From Acidobacteriota bacterium (GTDB taxonomy: Bacteria > Acidobacteriota > Blastocatellia > RBC074), in assembly GCA_016196035.1 (NCBI GenBank), contig JACPYM010000031.1, positions 102,675-166,674 of the forward strand: a stretch of DNA of 64,000 nucleotides. The letters run 5' to 3'. The notes beneath the pieces are model-generated. The model had not been told where the DNA came from and searched no databases. It saw nothing but the letters and a program-made list of their open reading frames with translations. This document shows positions 9,949 to 18,762 of the stretch, one piece after another; the stretch's first letter is position 1, and each line of letters starts with the position of its first letter. The position numbers and the translations under genes are program-made.

Positions 9949-10045
9949 GAGATTACGGAACAGACGGAAATAACGGAACAAACAGAGAAACCAACTGAGG
10001 TTATCGCGCCGTCTGTTCCGTTATTTCCGTCTGTTCCGTAATCTC
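9949..10045. repeat. Palindromic element, family E copy 1
   Basis: The left arm reads GAGATTACGGAACAGACGGA then AATAACGGAAC; the right arm is GTTCCGTTATTTCCGTCTG then TTCCGTAATCTC. It lies between two convergent genes, where it could also serve as a terminator. A second copy is at 28310-28508. Confidence 0.85.
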
Positions 10046-10053
10046 CTTTTTCT

Positions 10054-11535
10054 TCACCCGACATCGTCTGCCGGCAACTTATCCTGAAACTGATCTTCGT
10101 CCTTCAGTTCCTTCTTCAACCGCTGCAACTCGCGTTTCAACTCTTCGACGATCTTCGTGTAGGCTGGATCGCTGTAGAGGTTGTGCATCTCGCCTGGGTC
10201 TTTTTGCAGGTCATACAGTTCCCACTGATTCAGCTTGTTGAAGAAAATCAGCTTGTAGCGCTGCGTGCGCACGCCGTAATGCGCCGCGACGTTGTGATGC
10301 AGCGGATGGTAGTAGCGGTAATACATCGAAGTCCGCCAGTCCCGTGGCATGCGGCCCGTCAGCAAGGGCAGGAAGCTGCGGCCCTGCATATCGGCGGGCA
10401 CTTTTTCACCCGCCGCGTCCAGCATCATCGGCGCAAAATCCACGTTGAGAATCATCCCCTTGCTGACGCTGCCCGCTTTGATCTTGTTCGGCCAACGAAT
10501 GAGGAAGGGCATGCGCAACGACTCTTCGTACATAAATCGCTTGTCAAAAAAGTTGTGCTCGCCGAGGAAAAAGCCCTGATCCGAGGTGTAAATCACGATA
10601 GTGTTCTTGGCTAAGCCGCTCTTATCCAGCCAATCCAGCACGCGCCCGATGTTGTCATCCACCGAGGCTACGCACGCCAGGTAATCGCGCATGTAGCGTT
10701 GATACTTCCACCGCTTCAAGGCCGCGCCGCTCAAGCCTTCGGGCGGTTTCATCTTCAAATCGCTTTCATTCAAATCAACGTCAATGTGCATCGTGGATTG
10801 CCGCGCCGCGTCCGACTTGCCCTTGTAATCGTCGTCAAAGGTCGCCGGGATAGGCACTTCGACATTCTCGAACTGCTTGCGATGCTTCTCGTCCGGCTGC
10901 CAGTTCCGATGCGGCGCTTTGTGGTGGTACATCAGAAAGAAGGGCTTGTCCTGCGGGCGCTTCTGCATAAATTCCAGCGACAGGTCGGTGATGATGTCGG
11001 TGGCGTAGCCGGGATATTTTTTGCGCTGTCCCATCTCAATCATCATCGGATCGAAATACGCGCCCTGACCGGGCAGTATGTTCCAGTAATCAAAGCCCGC
11101 CGGTTTGCCCTCGTCAGGCCGTTGCGGATCGTTGCCGCCCAAATGCCACTTGCCGATCATCCCGGTGTAATACCCGGCTTGTTGCATGTACTTCGACAGC
11201 AACGGCTGCGTGTTGTCTATGTGATTGAAGACAGGCACGCCGTTGATGTGCGCGTATTTGCCCGTCAGGATGGCGGCGCGGCTGGGCGTACAAATCGAAT
11301 TGGTGACGAAGCAGTTCTCGAACTTCATCCCCTCTTTCGCCAGCCGGTCAATGTTGGGTGTCTGAATCAGCTTGCTGCCATAGGCGCTGATCGCATGCGC
11401 GGCGTGGTCATCGGTCATGATGAAGATGATGTTGGGCTGCTGCGTGGCCGTGCGTTGCGATTGAGCTTGGCTTAGCGGCAGACCCAGCAGCAGCAAGGAC
11501 AGTCCGAGCAGTAGGGAACGAGTAAAGGTTTTCAT
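10054..11535 (-). CDS. Secreted type I sulfatase
   Basis: 493 residues with a signal peptide (about 1-24, ending A-Q-A). The alkaline-phosphatase superfamily metal site is visible as D42-D43 in I-I-F-I-M-T-D-D. The sulfatase signature C82-T-P-S-R-A-A-I-L-T-G carries the cysteine that would be converted to formylglycine. Further conserved pieces are G-K-W-H-L-G-G, Y-T-S-D-Q-G-F-F-L-G-E-H and a C-terminal DUF4976-like segment ending E-L-Y-D-L-Q-K-D-P. Such enzymes remove sulfate esters from polysaccharides in the periplasm or outside the cell. An anaerobic or aerobic formylglycine-generating enzyme is not nearby. The gene is convergent with the preceding TIGR03437 protein. Confidence 0.92.
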   Translation of the reverse strand: MKTFTRSLLLGLSLLLLGLPLSQAQSQRTATQQPNIIFIMTDDHAAHAISAYGSKLIQTPNIDRLAKEGMKFENCFVTNSICTPSRAAILTGKYAHINGVPVFNHIDNTQPLLSKYMQQAGYYTGMIGKWHLGGNDPQRPDEGKPAGFDYWNILPGQGAYFDPMMIEMGQRKKYPGYATDIITDLSLEFMQKRPQDKPFFLMYHHKAPHRNWQPDEKHRKQFENVEVPIPATFDDDYKGKSDAARQSTMHIDVDLNESDLKMKPPEGLSGAALKRWKYQRYMRDYLACVASVDDNIGRVLDWLDKSGLAKNTIVIYTSDQGFFLGEHNFFDKRFMYEESLRMPFLIRWPNKIKAGSVSKGMILNVDFAPMMLDAAGEKVPADMQGRSFLPLLTGRMPRDWRTSMYYRYYHPLHHNVAAHYGVRTQRYKLIFFNKLNQWELYDLQKDPGEMHNLYSDPAYTKIVEELKRELQRLKKELKDEDQFQDKLPADDVG

Positions 11536-11625
11536 AGGTGACTCCTAAATGGTGTGATAGACAGAAATGATCGGCTCAATGCCTGTTTCTTTTTGTCATG
11601 ACGAACCGAACTTCCTCTTCGTGCC

Positions 11626-11731
11626 CATTCTGCCTTCTCAATTCAACATTCTACATTCCTGGCAGGACGCAGCAACGGCCACTCGTACTTCTGGCTAAGA
11701 ATGCAGAATGTTGAATTGAGAAGGCAGAATG
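11626..11731. repeat. Palindromic element, family L
   Basis: The arms CATTCTGCCTTCTCAATTCA plus ACATTC and the complementary GAATGTTGAATTGAGAAGGC plus AGAATG enclose about 45 bases. It lies between the sulfatase start and the end of the PHA-regulator gene. Confidence 0.8.
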
Positions 11732-11770
11732 AGCGCGCTTTGGTCAATGCAAATACCGCTAATCCGCAAC

Positions 11771-12244
11771 CTACTTCTCGTCTTTCTTGTTCAAGCCCCA
11801 AAGGTCTTTCATCGCGTCTGCGCCGGGGATGAGCTTCTCCCACATCTGCGGCGCGGTCGCGGTCATCTCCAGCAAACCGCGAAAGCGTTTGTCGAATTCC
11901 TCTTTGGTCTTGAGATACGCCTCAAAACTGCTGGTCAGATAATTGCGGAAGAAGTCCTGCGCCGCGCCTTCCTGCGAGCGGATCAGTTGAAAGAGGAAGG
12001 GCAGTGGCAGCAGATTCTTGTCGTTCTTTTCTTCTTCGAGAATGGCCTGGATCAGCACGGCTTTGGTCACGTCGGCTTTGCTGGTCGAGTCGAGCACCTG
12101 AATCTCATTGCCCGCGCGGATGATTTGCAGCAGGTCTTGATAGGTGACGTAAGTTTTCGTCTCGGTGTTGTAAAGTCGCCGGTTGCCGTAGCGTTTGATG
12201 ATGACGCGGTCGTCACCAGCGGCGCGGGATTTGGTTTTTGCCAT
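11771..12244 (-). CDS. PHA/PHB accumulation regulator DNA-binding domain protein (PhaR-like)
   Basis: 157 residues from the ATG at 12244 (a TTG at 12256 would add 4). Residues 15-75 match the PHB/PHA accumulation regulator N-terminal domain: [20 protein letters not shown] then the D-L-L-Q-I-I and [13 protein letters not shown] segments. In PhaR of PHA producers this domain binds DNA and polymer and represses phasin synthesis. The C-terminal half is helical and charged, with [12 protein letters not shown]. The neighbouring phasin-like gene at 13550 supports a granule-related role. No PHA synthase (phaC) is present in the window, so the stored polymer is not established. Confidence 0.8.
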   Translation of the reverse strand: MAKTKSRAAGDDRVIIKRYGNRRLYNTETKTYVTYQDLLQIIRAGNEIQVLDSTSKADVTKAVLIQAILEEEKNDKNLLPLPFLFQLIRSQEGAAQDFFRNYLTSSFEAYLKTKEEFDKRFRGLLEMTATAPQMWEKLIPGADAMKDLWGLNKKDEK

Positions 12245-12553
12245 AACGGAGCGCAACTTAGCACAGGCGGGCGGAAACTGTCTATTGCCTTTGCTATCTA
12301 TAAAAGAAACAGGGCTTTAGTCATAGTGTGCAAGTGCGAAACGCGAAGCGGCGCGCGTTGTGACTTGGAATGTCCAGGCAGATTGAGTTACAGCAGGCCA
12401 TTGGCCGGTATTCTGGCGCGTGATTGGCTGGCCGCCGCGCAAATGGGCACTTCTATCTTGACTGACCGATCTTGATCGGCAGCGTTAAGCGAAAGACTAA
12501 ATGAGTAAATAGCAGGGTTTAAGAGTTTCTGTTCGCAGATGCGAAAAATATGC

Positions 12554-12582
12554 TTGACGGATGAAGCTGTGTGGCCTATGCT
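12554..12582 (+). promoter_or_regulatory. Sigma-70-type promoter for the SDR gene
   Basis: TTGACG at 12554-12559 and TATGCT at 12577-12582 are separated by 17 bases. Together they place a start site about 35 bases before the SDR start codon. The rest of 12245-12624 between the divergent genes holds no other recognisable feature. Confidence 0.55.
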
Positions 12583-12624
12583 CCGCACCGTTCCAAACCA
12601 AACGCAGGGCAGGAGAGCACAGCA

Positions 12625-13482
12625 ATGATTCGCAAAGTCAAAGGCACCACCGTCATTATTACCGGCGCAACCAGCGGCATCGGGCGCGCAACCGCGTTGG
12701 AATTCGCCCGCGCGGGCGCCAACGTCGTGATTGCCGGACGGCGCGTTGAACGCTTGCGAGCATTGGTCGCCGAGATTGAAACCAAAGGCGGGACTGTGTT
12801 GGCCGTGCCCACCGACGTGGCCGAAGAAACGCAAGTCGCAGCCTTGATCGCGCAAACGCTGGAACGGTTTGGGCGCGTTGACACGTTGGTCAATAACGCG
12901 GGCGTGGCGCTCGCCGCGAAATTCGATGAACAAGCAATGGCGGACTTTCGCCGCGTGATGGAAATCAATTTCTGGGGCGCGGTCTATGCCTGCCGAGCCG
13001 CCGTACCGCCGATGAAGCGGCAGCAAAGCGGCGTCATCATCAATGTTTCATCGGCTTTCGGCAAACGCGGGATGCCGTTTGAGACGGCCTATTGCGCCAG
13101 CAAATTCGCGCTCGCGGGTTTTTCGGAAGCCTTGCGCGCGGAAGTGCTGAGCGATGGCATTGATGTGAGTACGATCTTTCCGGGCGCGGTCGAGACTGAG
13201 ATTTTTGAGCAGGCGGCGAATCAGGCGGGTTTGGAACTGCCCGCCTTCATTCCGAAATTTCCCGCACGCGAATTGGCGAAGATCATTGTACGCGATGCGC
13301 GCTTCCCGCAGCCCGAAATCGTCATGGCGGCAGATGCCATCGGTATTGATCTAATGAATAAATTCGCGCCGGGCCTGCTGGATTTGGCGTTGGGCTGGGC
13401 GGTGCCGTTTGTCGAAGGCGCACGCCGTGCTCAAGGCAAGACGACCAAACCAACGAGCGGCAATCTTTACACCAAGCATTAA
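12625..13482 (+). CDS. Short-chain dehydrogenase/reductase
   Basis: 285 residues from the ATG at 12625 with AGGAGAG upstream; the longer frame from 12571 overlaps the promoter. Classical SDR motifs are all present: the cofactor loop TGATSGIG (13-20), an A-G-R-R turn after beta-2 that suggests NADP(H), N-N-A-G, the catalytic serine in N-V-S-S-A, and Y-C-A-S-K. The C-terminal extension (about 215-285) with a hydrophobic helix and F-V-E-G-A-R-R is like membrane-associated SDRs acting on lipids. The substrate is unknown; the gene lies between PHA-regulator and phasin-like genes, so an acyl or ketone substrate is possible. Confidence 0.88.
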   Translation: MIRKVKGTTVIITGATSGIGRATALEFARAGANVVIAGRRVERLRALVAEIETKGGTVLAVPTDVAEETQVAALIAQTLERFGRVDTLVNNAGVALAAKFDEQAMADFRRVMEINFWGAVYACRAAVPPMKRQQSGVIINVSSAFGKRGMPFETAYCASKFALAGFSEALRAEVLSDGIDVSTIFPGAVETEIFEQAANQAGLELPAFIPKFPARELAKIIVRDARFPQPEIVMAADAIGIDLMNKFAPGLLDLALGWAVPFVEGARRAQGKTTKPTSGNLYTKH

Positions 13483-13549
13483 AACAACGAATTTGGCAAA
13501 CAACGAATCCGGCCAGTGAGGCACTGACCACAAGAAAGGGAGAGTAGTT

Positions 13550-14149
13550 ATGGCAAGCAAAGCAAAAGCAACCAAGCACACTGAAGCGACCAACAACACG
13601 CACGACATTCCGCAAGCCACCGAGTGGGCTTCGCAAGTCGTCGAGCACATGGTGGACGCACAAAAGAAATGGATTGAGTTGACCCAGCAACAAAACGCGC
13701 TGGTCGTCAAAGCCATTGAAGAAGGCATGAATTTTTATCGCACCGCCCCCACGCCCGCGCTGGGCGATTGGGCGCGCCAGGGCGTCGAGGGCTTTGTCGA
13801 AGCGCAAAAACGCTGGTCGGAAATCGCTTCGCAACAAAGCCGCCAGATGTTCGAAGCCTTGCGCGACGGCATCAGCTTTGATCCGGCAGCGGCGCTCGAA
13901 ACGGCTACTGAAACGATGAGCACGGGCCTCAACACCGTCATTCAAGCGCAAACGCAATGGCTGGATTTCGCCGCGCAATCCAATGCGCAGGCCATTCGCG
14001 CGATGAAAGACGGCCTCAATCTCGACGACAATTCACCCGCCGCCGCGTTGGCTGATTTCGCGCAACAGGCCGTGACCAATTACGTCGAAGTGCAAAAACG
14101 CTGGCTGGAATTGGCGACGCAACTGCCGTTTATGCGTTCGAGCAAATAA
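13550..14149 (+). CDS. Phasin-like protein with four helical repeats
   Basis: 199 residues, ATG at 13550 with AAGGGAGAG upstream. The sequence is almost entirely amphipathic helix and contains a repeat of about 48 residues. The repeated core is V-x-A-Q-K-R-W-x-E-x-A-x-Q-x-x, starting near residues 35, 83, 131 and 179 (for example [45 protein letters not shown]); the last copy is cut short. Phasins are helical, lipid- or polyester-granule coating proteins with similar Q-rich amphipathic helices. The PHA-type regulator 1.3 kb upstream and the wax ester synthase further downstream support a granule-surface role. The assignment rests on composition, repeats and context rather than on a clear family match. 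Confidence 0.6.
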   Translation: MASKAKATKHTEATNNTHDIPQATEWASQVVEHMVDAQKKWIELTQQQNALVVKAIEEGMNFYRTAPTPALGDWARQGVEGFVEAQKRWSEIASQQSRQMFEALRDGISFDPAAALETATETMSTGLNTVIQAQTQWLDFAAQSNAQAIRAMKDGLNLDDNSPAAALADFAQQAVTNYVEVQKRWLELATQLPFMRSSK

Positions 14150-14152
14150 GCA

Positions 14153-14274
14153 CCTGGGTACGCACGCTTCCCAGCGTGCGGCGTGGCGTAAGGCTGCTTG
14201 ATGCTGAAAGGAATCCTTTCGGCATTCTTCCGCCTGATGCCACGTTTGCACGCTGGGAAGCGTGCGTACCCAGG
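14153..14274. repeat. Palindromic element, family A copy 2
   Basis: Arms CCTGGGTACGCACGCTTCCC / GGGAAGCGTGCGTACCCAGG. The interior carries a second hairpin around CTGAAAGGAATCCTTTCGGC. This is the longer (about 122-base) form of family A. Confidence 0.9.
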
Positions 14275-14341
14275 GATAGCACAATCCGTCCGTCTGTTTT
14301 ATCCTCTGGCCCTAATCCTTTCACGTTTACAGGAGACACTG

Positions 14342-14908
14342 ATGGCAAATGGAGCGGCTTCCAAGCGTGCCTTTCCGCGCACGCTCAACCTGAACGGGAC
14401 GCCCGTGACCTTGCGGCTGATGGAGCGCGCCGATCTCGAACGCTCGCTGCAATTTTCGCGCAACCTGCCCGAAGACGATTTGATGTTCCTGACTGTGGAC
14501 ATCACCGATCCGGCGGAAATGGAGCATTACATGCGCGCTGTCGAAAAAGGCCAGGCCGTGACGGTGCTGGCCGAGGTCGAAGGCCGCTTTGTCGGCTACG
14601 GCAGTTTGCAATGCAGCCTGCCACATTGGACGCGGCACCTCGGCGAGATTCGCTTGCTGGTCGGACGCGAAATGCGCGGCAAGGGCTTGGGCCGCGTGCT
14701 GGCGAGCGAAGTCTTTCAGGTCGCACAGGAGAAAGGCTTGCAAAAACTGATCGCGCGCATGGCCGTCGAGCAACAAGGCGCGCGGCAGGTTTTTGAAAAG
14801 CTCGGCTTTCAGGCCGAAGCCCTGCTGACCGATTTCGTAATGGATCGCGCCGGGCACACGCACGATCTGATCGTAATGACGCACGATGTGACGGGTCTGA
14901 ACGAATAA
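14342..14908 (+). CDS. GNAT family N-acetyltransferase
   Basis: 188 residues from the ATG at 14342, which has AGGAG 7 bases upstream; the frame from 14198 begins inside a palindromic repeat and is rejected. The N-terminal strand [11 protein letters not shown] is typical of GNAT enzymes. The acetyl-CoA binding turn is visible in [14 protein letters not shown] (about 118-131), followed by the A-x-x-V-F-E-K-L-G-F motif near 162-166. Substrate and role are unknown. Confidence 0.85.
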   Translation: MANGAASKRAFPRTLNLNGTPVTLRLMERADLERSLQFSRNLPEDDLMFLTVDITDPAEMEHYMRAVEKGQAVTVLAEVEGRFVGYGSLQCSLPHWTRHLGEIRLLVGREMRGKGLGRVLASEVFQVAQEKGLQKLIARMAVEQQGARQVFEKLGFQAEALLTDFVMDRAGHTHDLIVMTHDVTGLNE

Positions 14909-14922
14909 CCGCATGTCTTTTT

Positions 14923-14991
14923 CCCACGAAGCCACACGAAGCGGCACGAAGGTGAATGATGACTTCGTGCCGCTTCGTGTGGCTTCGTGGG
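14923..14991. repeat. Palindromic element, family B copy 1
   Basis: CCCACGAAGCCACACGAAGC continues to GGCACGAAG; the right arm CTTCGTGCC then GCTTCGTGTGGCTTCGTGGG is the exact complement. The loop is about 11 bases. It immediately precedes the P450 gene. Confidence 0.9.
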
Positions 14992-15004
14992 TAGAGCCAA
15001 TCGT

Positions 15005-18000
15005 ATGACTGAATTCGCACGCATTCCCGAACCCCCCGAAACATTTTTGCTCGGCCATCTGTTGACCCTGAGCGCCGAGACGCCCGTGCAGGACATGTGG
15101 CAGTTGGCGCGCGAATTGGGGCCGATCTATCGCATGGAAATGCGTGGGCGCGTCGTCATCGTCTTGTCCGGTTACGAACTGGTCAACGAAGTCTGCGATG
15201 AGAAACGCTTCGACAAAAGCATTCGCGGCGGCTTGCGGTTGGTGCGGCGCTTTGGCGGCGATGGTTTATTTACGTCGAAGACCGAAGAGCCGAACTGGAA
15301 TAAGGCGCACAACATTCTGCTGCCCAACTTCAACCAGAAGGCGATGCTGAGCTATCACCCGATGATGCTCGACATCGCCGAGCAGTTGATGCTGAAGTGG
15401 GCGCGCCTCAATGACGAAGACGAAATTGATGTCGCGCACGACATGACCAGCCTGACCGTGGACACCATCGGCCTGAGCGGCTTCGACTACCGCTTCAATT
15501 CGTTCTATCACGACAAAGAACATCCCTTCGTCGGCGCGATGGCCGACGCGCTGGGCGTCACGATGGATGAACTGCGCGACGCCCCGATGGAAGGGTTGAT
15601 CCGCCAGAGCCGCGACCGCCGCTTGCAAGAAGACATCCGCACGATGAACGACACGGTGGATCGCATCATCAAAGACCGCCGGGCCGGCGGCGAAGATTTC
15701 AGCGCCAAAGCCGACATGCTCGGTTGCATGCTTTCGGGCGTAGACAAGAAAACCGGCGAACGGCTCGACGACGTGAACATCCGTTATCAGGTCATCACCT
15801 TTTTGATTGCCGGACACGAGACGACCAGCGGGCTGTTGTCGTTTGCGTTGTACGCGCTGCTCAACAATCCCGACGTGCTCGCCAAAGCCTGCGCCGAAGT
15901 GGATCGCGTGCTCGGCCCTGAGCCGGCGCTCAAGCCGACCTATCAACAGGTCAATCAACTCGGTTACATCACACAGATACTGAAAGAGACGCTGCGCCTC
16001 TGGCCGACTGCGCCGGTGTTTGGGCTGTACCCTTACGAAGACACCGTCATCGGCGGCAAATACAAAATCAAACATCAACACACGATCACCGTGCTATTGC
16101 CCGCGCTGCACCGCGATAAAAGCGTTTGGGGTGAAGATGCCGAACGTTTCAACCCCGACAACTTCAGCCCGGAGAATGAAGCCAAGCGCCCGGCCAACGC
16201 CTGGAAGCCTTTCGGCAACGGCAAGCGCGCCTGCATCGGGCGGCAATTCGCTTTGCAAGAAGCGACGTTGGTGCTAGGCATGCTCTTGCATCGTTTCGAT
16301 CTCGTTGACCACACGCGCTATCAACTCAAGATCAGAGAATCGCTGACGCTCAAGCCGGATGGCTTCAAAATCAAACTGCGCCCGCGTGTGCCAGTGGCCG
16401 GTGGCCAGTGGTCAGTGGTCAGTAGCCAGGCGAGCGCGCAACCGGCAGCCGACAGCCGACAACTGACAACCAGCCACAAGACACCGCTGCTGGTGCTGTA
16501 TGGTTCGAACATGGGCACGGCAGAAGAGATCGCGCGGCGCATCGCGGGTGATGCCGAAGAGAATGGCTTTGTCGTCAAGGTTGCGCCGCTCGATGATTAC
16601 GCTGGGCGGTTGCCGAAAGAAGGCTTGCTCGCCATCGTCACGTCTTCTTATAACGGCTTGCCACCGGACAATGCGGTCAAGTTTGTCGAATGGTTGCGCA
16701 ACGCCGAATTGGCGAGCGATGCGTTGAGCGGCGTGACCTACGCTGTGTTTGGTTGCGGCAATCGCGATTGGGCTGCGACGTTCCAGGCGGTGCCGCGTTT
16801 TGTGGATGAACAACTCGCGGCGCACGGCGCGCGGCGTTTGTTTCCGCTGGGCGAAGGCGATGCGCGCGATGATTTCGACGGGCAATTCCAAAAGTGGTAT
16901 CAGCCATTGCGCGCCGCCGTCGCCGATGCGCTGGGCATTCGCAATGAGGCTGAAGCGAAGCCGCAATTTCGCTTGGAGCTTGTTGCTGGGCAGGCGTTGA
17001 GTCCGTTTGTGGATTCATTTAGCGCGCAGCCGATGACCGTGCGCGTGAACCGCGAATTGCAGCGCGCCGCAGCGCCGCAGCCGTCTGAACGTTCGACGCG
17101 CCATCTCGAATTGGAATTGCCAGCAAGCGTAACTTATCGCGCGGGCGACCATCTGGGCGTGATTCCGCACAATAGTGACGCGCTGGTCGCACGTGTGGCC
17201 GCACGTTTCGGCTTTGCTGCCGACACGTTCATCCGCTTGCGGCGCAACACCAGCCGCAAAACGTTTCTGCCGGTTGACCAATCAATTTCGATTCAATGCC
17301 TGCTGGCCGATTACGTCGAATTGCAGGACGTGGCGACACGCACGCAGTTGCAAACGCTGCTCGCTTTCACTGAATGCCCGCCCGAACGCATTCAACTGCT
17401 CGGCCTGATCGAAGAGGAAGAGCGGTACAAAGAAGAGGTCTTGGCGAAGCGCAAGTCGCTGATTGATTTGCTGGAAGAGTTCCCGGCCTGCGCGTTGCCG
17501 TTTGAGGCGTATCTGGAAATGCTCTCGCCGTTGCGCCCGCGTTATTACTCAATCTCTTCGTCACCGCTCGTTGACGCCAATGCGTGCAGCATCACGGTCG
17601 CCGTTGTCGAAGGCCCGGCGCGTTCAGGCCGTGGCACGTTTGCGGGCGTCTGCACAAACTATCTGCGAGCGCAGACTGAAGGCGGCGTGCTGTATGCGTT
17701 CGTCAAAGATACCAAGTCGGCCTTTCGCCTGCCCGCTGACCCGGCAACGCCGATTGTGATGATCGGGCCAGGCACGGGCCTCGCGCCGTTTCGCGGCTTC
17801 CTGCAAGAGCGCGCGGCGTTAAAGGCCGCCGGGCAAACGGTCGGCCCCGCGCTGCTGTTTTTCGGTTGCCGCCATCCGCAGCAGGATTTTCTTTACGAGG
17901 ACGAATTGCACGCGTTTGAAGCGCAAGGCGTCGTGCAACTCATCACGGCCTTTTCGCGCGAAGCGGGCAAGCCGAAATGTTATGTGCAGGATCAACTTTA

Positions 18001-18205
18001 CGCGCGGCGTGCAGAGGTTTGGGCGCTGCTCGAAGCGGGCGCAGTAGTTTATGTTTGCGGCGACGCCAGCCGCATGGCGCCGGATGTGCGGCGCACCTTC
18101 GCCGCGATTTATGCTGAAAAGACGGGGAAGACTGACGCAGAGCAGTGGTTGGATACGCTGAGCGCCGGGAACCGCTATCTGGTGGATGTGTGGGCGGCGA
18201 ATTGA
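15005..18205 (+). CDS. CYP102-type cytochrome P450 fused to CPR-type reductase (P450 BM3-like)
   Basis: 1066 residues from the ATG at 15005. The P450 domain (about 1-460) has I-helix AGHETT (269-274), K-E-T-L-R (ExxR, 328-331) and the heme loop FGNGKRACIGR with Cys410. Phe89 in G-D-G-L-F-T corresponds to Phe87 of P450 BM3. The flavodoxin (FMN) domain starts near 494 (L-V-L-Y-G-S-N-M-G-T-A-E-E). The FAD/NADPH reductase domain follows, with R-Y-Y-S-I-S-S-S and G-P-G-T-G-L-A-P-F-R-G-F. The enzyme is a self-sufficient NADPH-dependent hydroxylase, in the family typically of medium- and long-chain fatty acids. The interdomain linker (about 464-492) has unusual composition and is encoded by a palindrome-like repeat (see 16389-16478). 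The neighbouring wax ester synthase and lipase fit lipid metabolism. Confidence 0.93.
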   Translation: MTEFARIPEPPETFLLGHLLTLSAETPVQDMWQLARELGPIYRMEMRGRVVIVLSGYELVNEVCDEKRFDKSIRGGLRLVRRFGGDGLFTSKTEEPNWNKAHNILLPNFNQKAMLSYHPMMLDIAEQLMLKWARLNDEDEIDVAHDMTSLTVDTIGLSGFDYRFNSFYHDKEHPFVGAMADALGVTMDELRDAPMEGLIRQSRDRRLQEDIRTMNDTVDRIIKDRRAGGEDFSAKADMLGCMLSGVDKKTGERLDDVNIRYQVITFLIAGHETTSGLLSFALYALLNNPDVLAKACAEVDRVLGPEPALKPTYQQVNQLGYITQILKETLRLWPTAPVFGLYPYEDTVIGGKYKIKHQHTITVLLPALHRDKSVWGEDAERFNPDNFSPENEAKRPANAWKPFGNGKRACIGRQFALQEATLVLGMLLHRFDLVDHTRYQLKIRESLTLKPDGFKIKLRPRVPVAGGQWSVVSSQASAQPAADSRQLTTSHKTPLLVLYGSNMGTAEEIARRIAGDAEENGFVVKVAPLDDYAGRLPKEGLLAIVTSSYNGLPPDNAVKFVEWLRNAELASDALSGVTYAVFGCGNRDWAATFQAVPRFVDEQLAAHGARRLFPLGEGDARDDFDGQFQKWYQPLRAAVADALGIRNEAEAKPQFRLELVAGQALSPFVDSFSAQPMTVRVNRELQRAAAPQPSERSTRHLELELPASVTYRAGDHLGVIPHNSDALVARVAARFGFAADTFIRLRRNTSRKTFLPVDQSISIQCLLADYVELQDVATRTQLQTLLAFTECPPERIQLLGLIEEEERYKEEVLAKRKSLIDLLEEFPACALPFEAYLEMLSPLRPRYYSISSSPLVDANACSITVAVVEGPARSGRGTFAGVCTNYLRAQTEGGVLYAFVKDTKSAFRLPADPATPIVMIGPGTGLAPFRGFLQERAALKAAGQTVGPALLFFGCRHPQQDFLYEDELHAFEAQGVVQLITAFSREAGKPKCYVQDQLYARRAEVWALLEAGAVVYVCGDASRMAPDVRRTFAAIYAEKTGKTDAEQWLDTLSAGNRYLVDVWAAN
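16389..16478. repeat. Palindrome-like repeat inside the P450-reductase linker (family P)
   Basis: GGCCAGTGGTCAGTGGTCAG and the later CCGACAGCCGACAACTGACA plus ACC form an imperfect stem if G-U pairing is allowed. The repetitive text is unlike the flanking code. It encodes the low-complexity S/Q/A-rich linker between heme and FMN domains without a frame change. Confidence 0.55.
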
Positions 18206-18217
18206 GGACGGTTGCAA

Positions 18218-18490
18218 ATGCTTTACATGGTCGTCGAGAAATTCAAGCCGGGCGCGGCGGCGGCGATTTATCAACGCGCATGCGAACGTGGCCGGATGCT
18301 GCCCGCCGGGTTAGAGTACGTCGCAAGTTGGGTTGATCTGGAATACGCGACTTGCTTTCAACTGATGCGCACAGACGAACCGGCGTTATTTGCCGAATGG
18401 ACACAGGCTTGGCAGGACTTGGTGGAATTTGAGATTGTGGCGGTGCGCGATTCAGCCGAAGCTGCGGCGGTGATTGAGGCGCAAGCGTGA
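18218..18490 (+). CDS. DUF3303-like small protein
   Basis: 90 residues, ATG at 18218, 12 bases after the P450 stop with GAGG upstream, so very likely co-transcribed. The pattern M-L-Y-M-V-V-E-K-F-K, then R-G-R-M-L-P-A-G-L-E-Y-V-x-S-W-V and C-F-Q-L-M is that of DUF3303, a small ferredoxin-like fold of unknown function related to Dabb/antibiotic-monooxygenase-like barrels. Coupling to a P450 is suggestive but gives no function. Confidence 0.75.
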   Translation: MLYMVVEKFKPGAAAAIYQRACERGRMLPAGLEYVASWVDLEYATCFQLMRTDEPALFAEWTQAWQDLVEFEIVAVRDSAEAAAVIEAQA

Positions 18491-18514
18491 TGTTCTGTTA
18501 GTCGTTGAAAAGCC

Positions 18515-18760
18515 ATGAAGCAACCACCCTTAAAGCAATTGCATGCAGATCATTCGTTGATTGAGAGCAAACTGGCACCGTTTCGTATGCTCACAACGAC
18601 AGAGTTGTTGGCGTCGCTCAAACCAGGACAACCGGGCGCATTGAAAACGCGGCCAGATGGGACGATGCTTGACGGGCATCATCGGATTCTCGTCTTGCGG
18701 GAACGTGGCGTTGAAGTTGATGTTTTACCACGTGAGATTATTCTGCCGGAGCGGAGCTAG
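18515..18760 (+). CDS. Small ParB-like (DGHHR motif) protein
   Basis: 81 residues. The core G-T-M-L-D-G-H-H-R-I-L-V-L-R-E-R-G-V-E-V-D resembles the ParB/Srx nucleotide-binding segment (in ParB, D-G-x-H-R). The protein consists of little more than this domain. It ends 2 bases before the next start, and its stop lies within the ribosome-binding region of that gene, so the two are coupled. Function unknown; a nucleotide-dependent or modulator role for the downstream phosphatase-like protein is only an inference. Confidence 0.65.
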   Translation: MKQPPLKQLHADHSLIESKLAPFRMLTTTELLASLKPGQPGALKTRPDGTMLDGHHRILVLRERGVEVDVLPREIILPERS

Positions 18761-18762
18761 AA

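Noticed and set aside
10699..11475. A 258-codon open frame on the plus strand
   Set aside because: It lies wholly antisense to the sulfatase gene, has no recognisable domain, and its length is explained by GC-rich codon structure.
14987..15004. Upstream GTG start adding six residues to the P450
   Set aside because: It lies in the family B palindrome and has no ribosome-binding site; the ATG at 15005 begins the homologous region.
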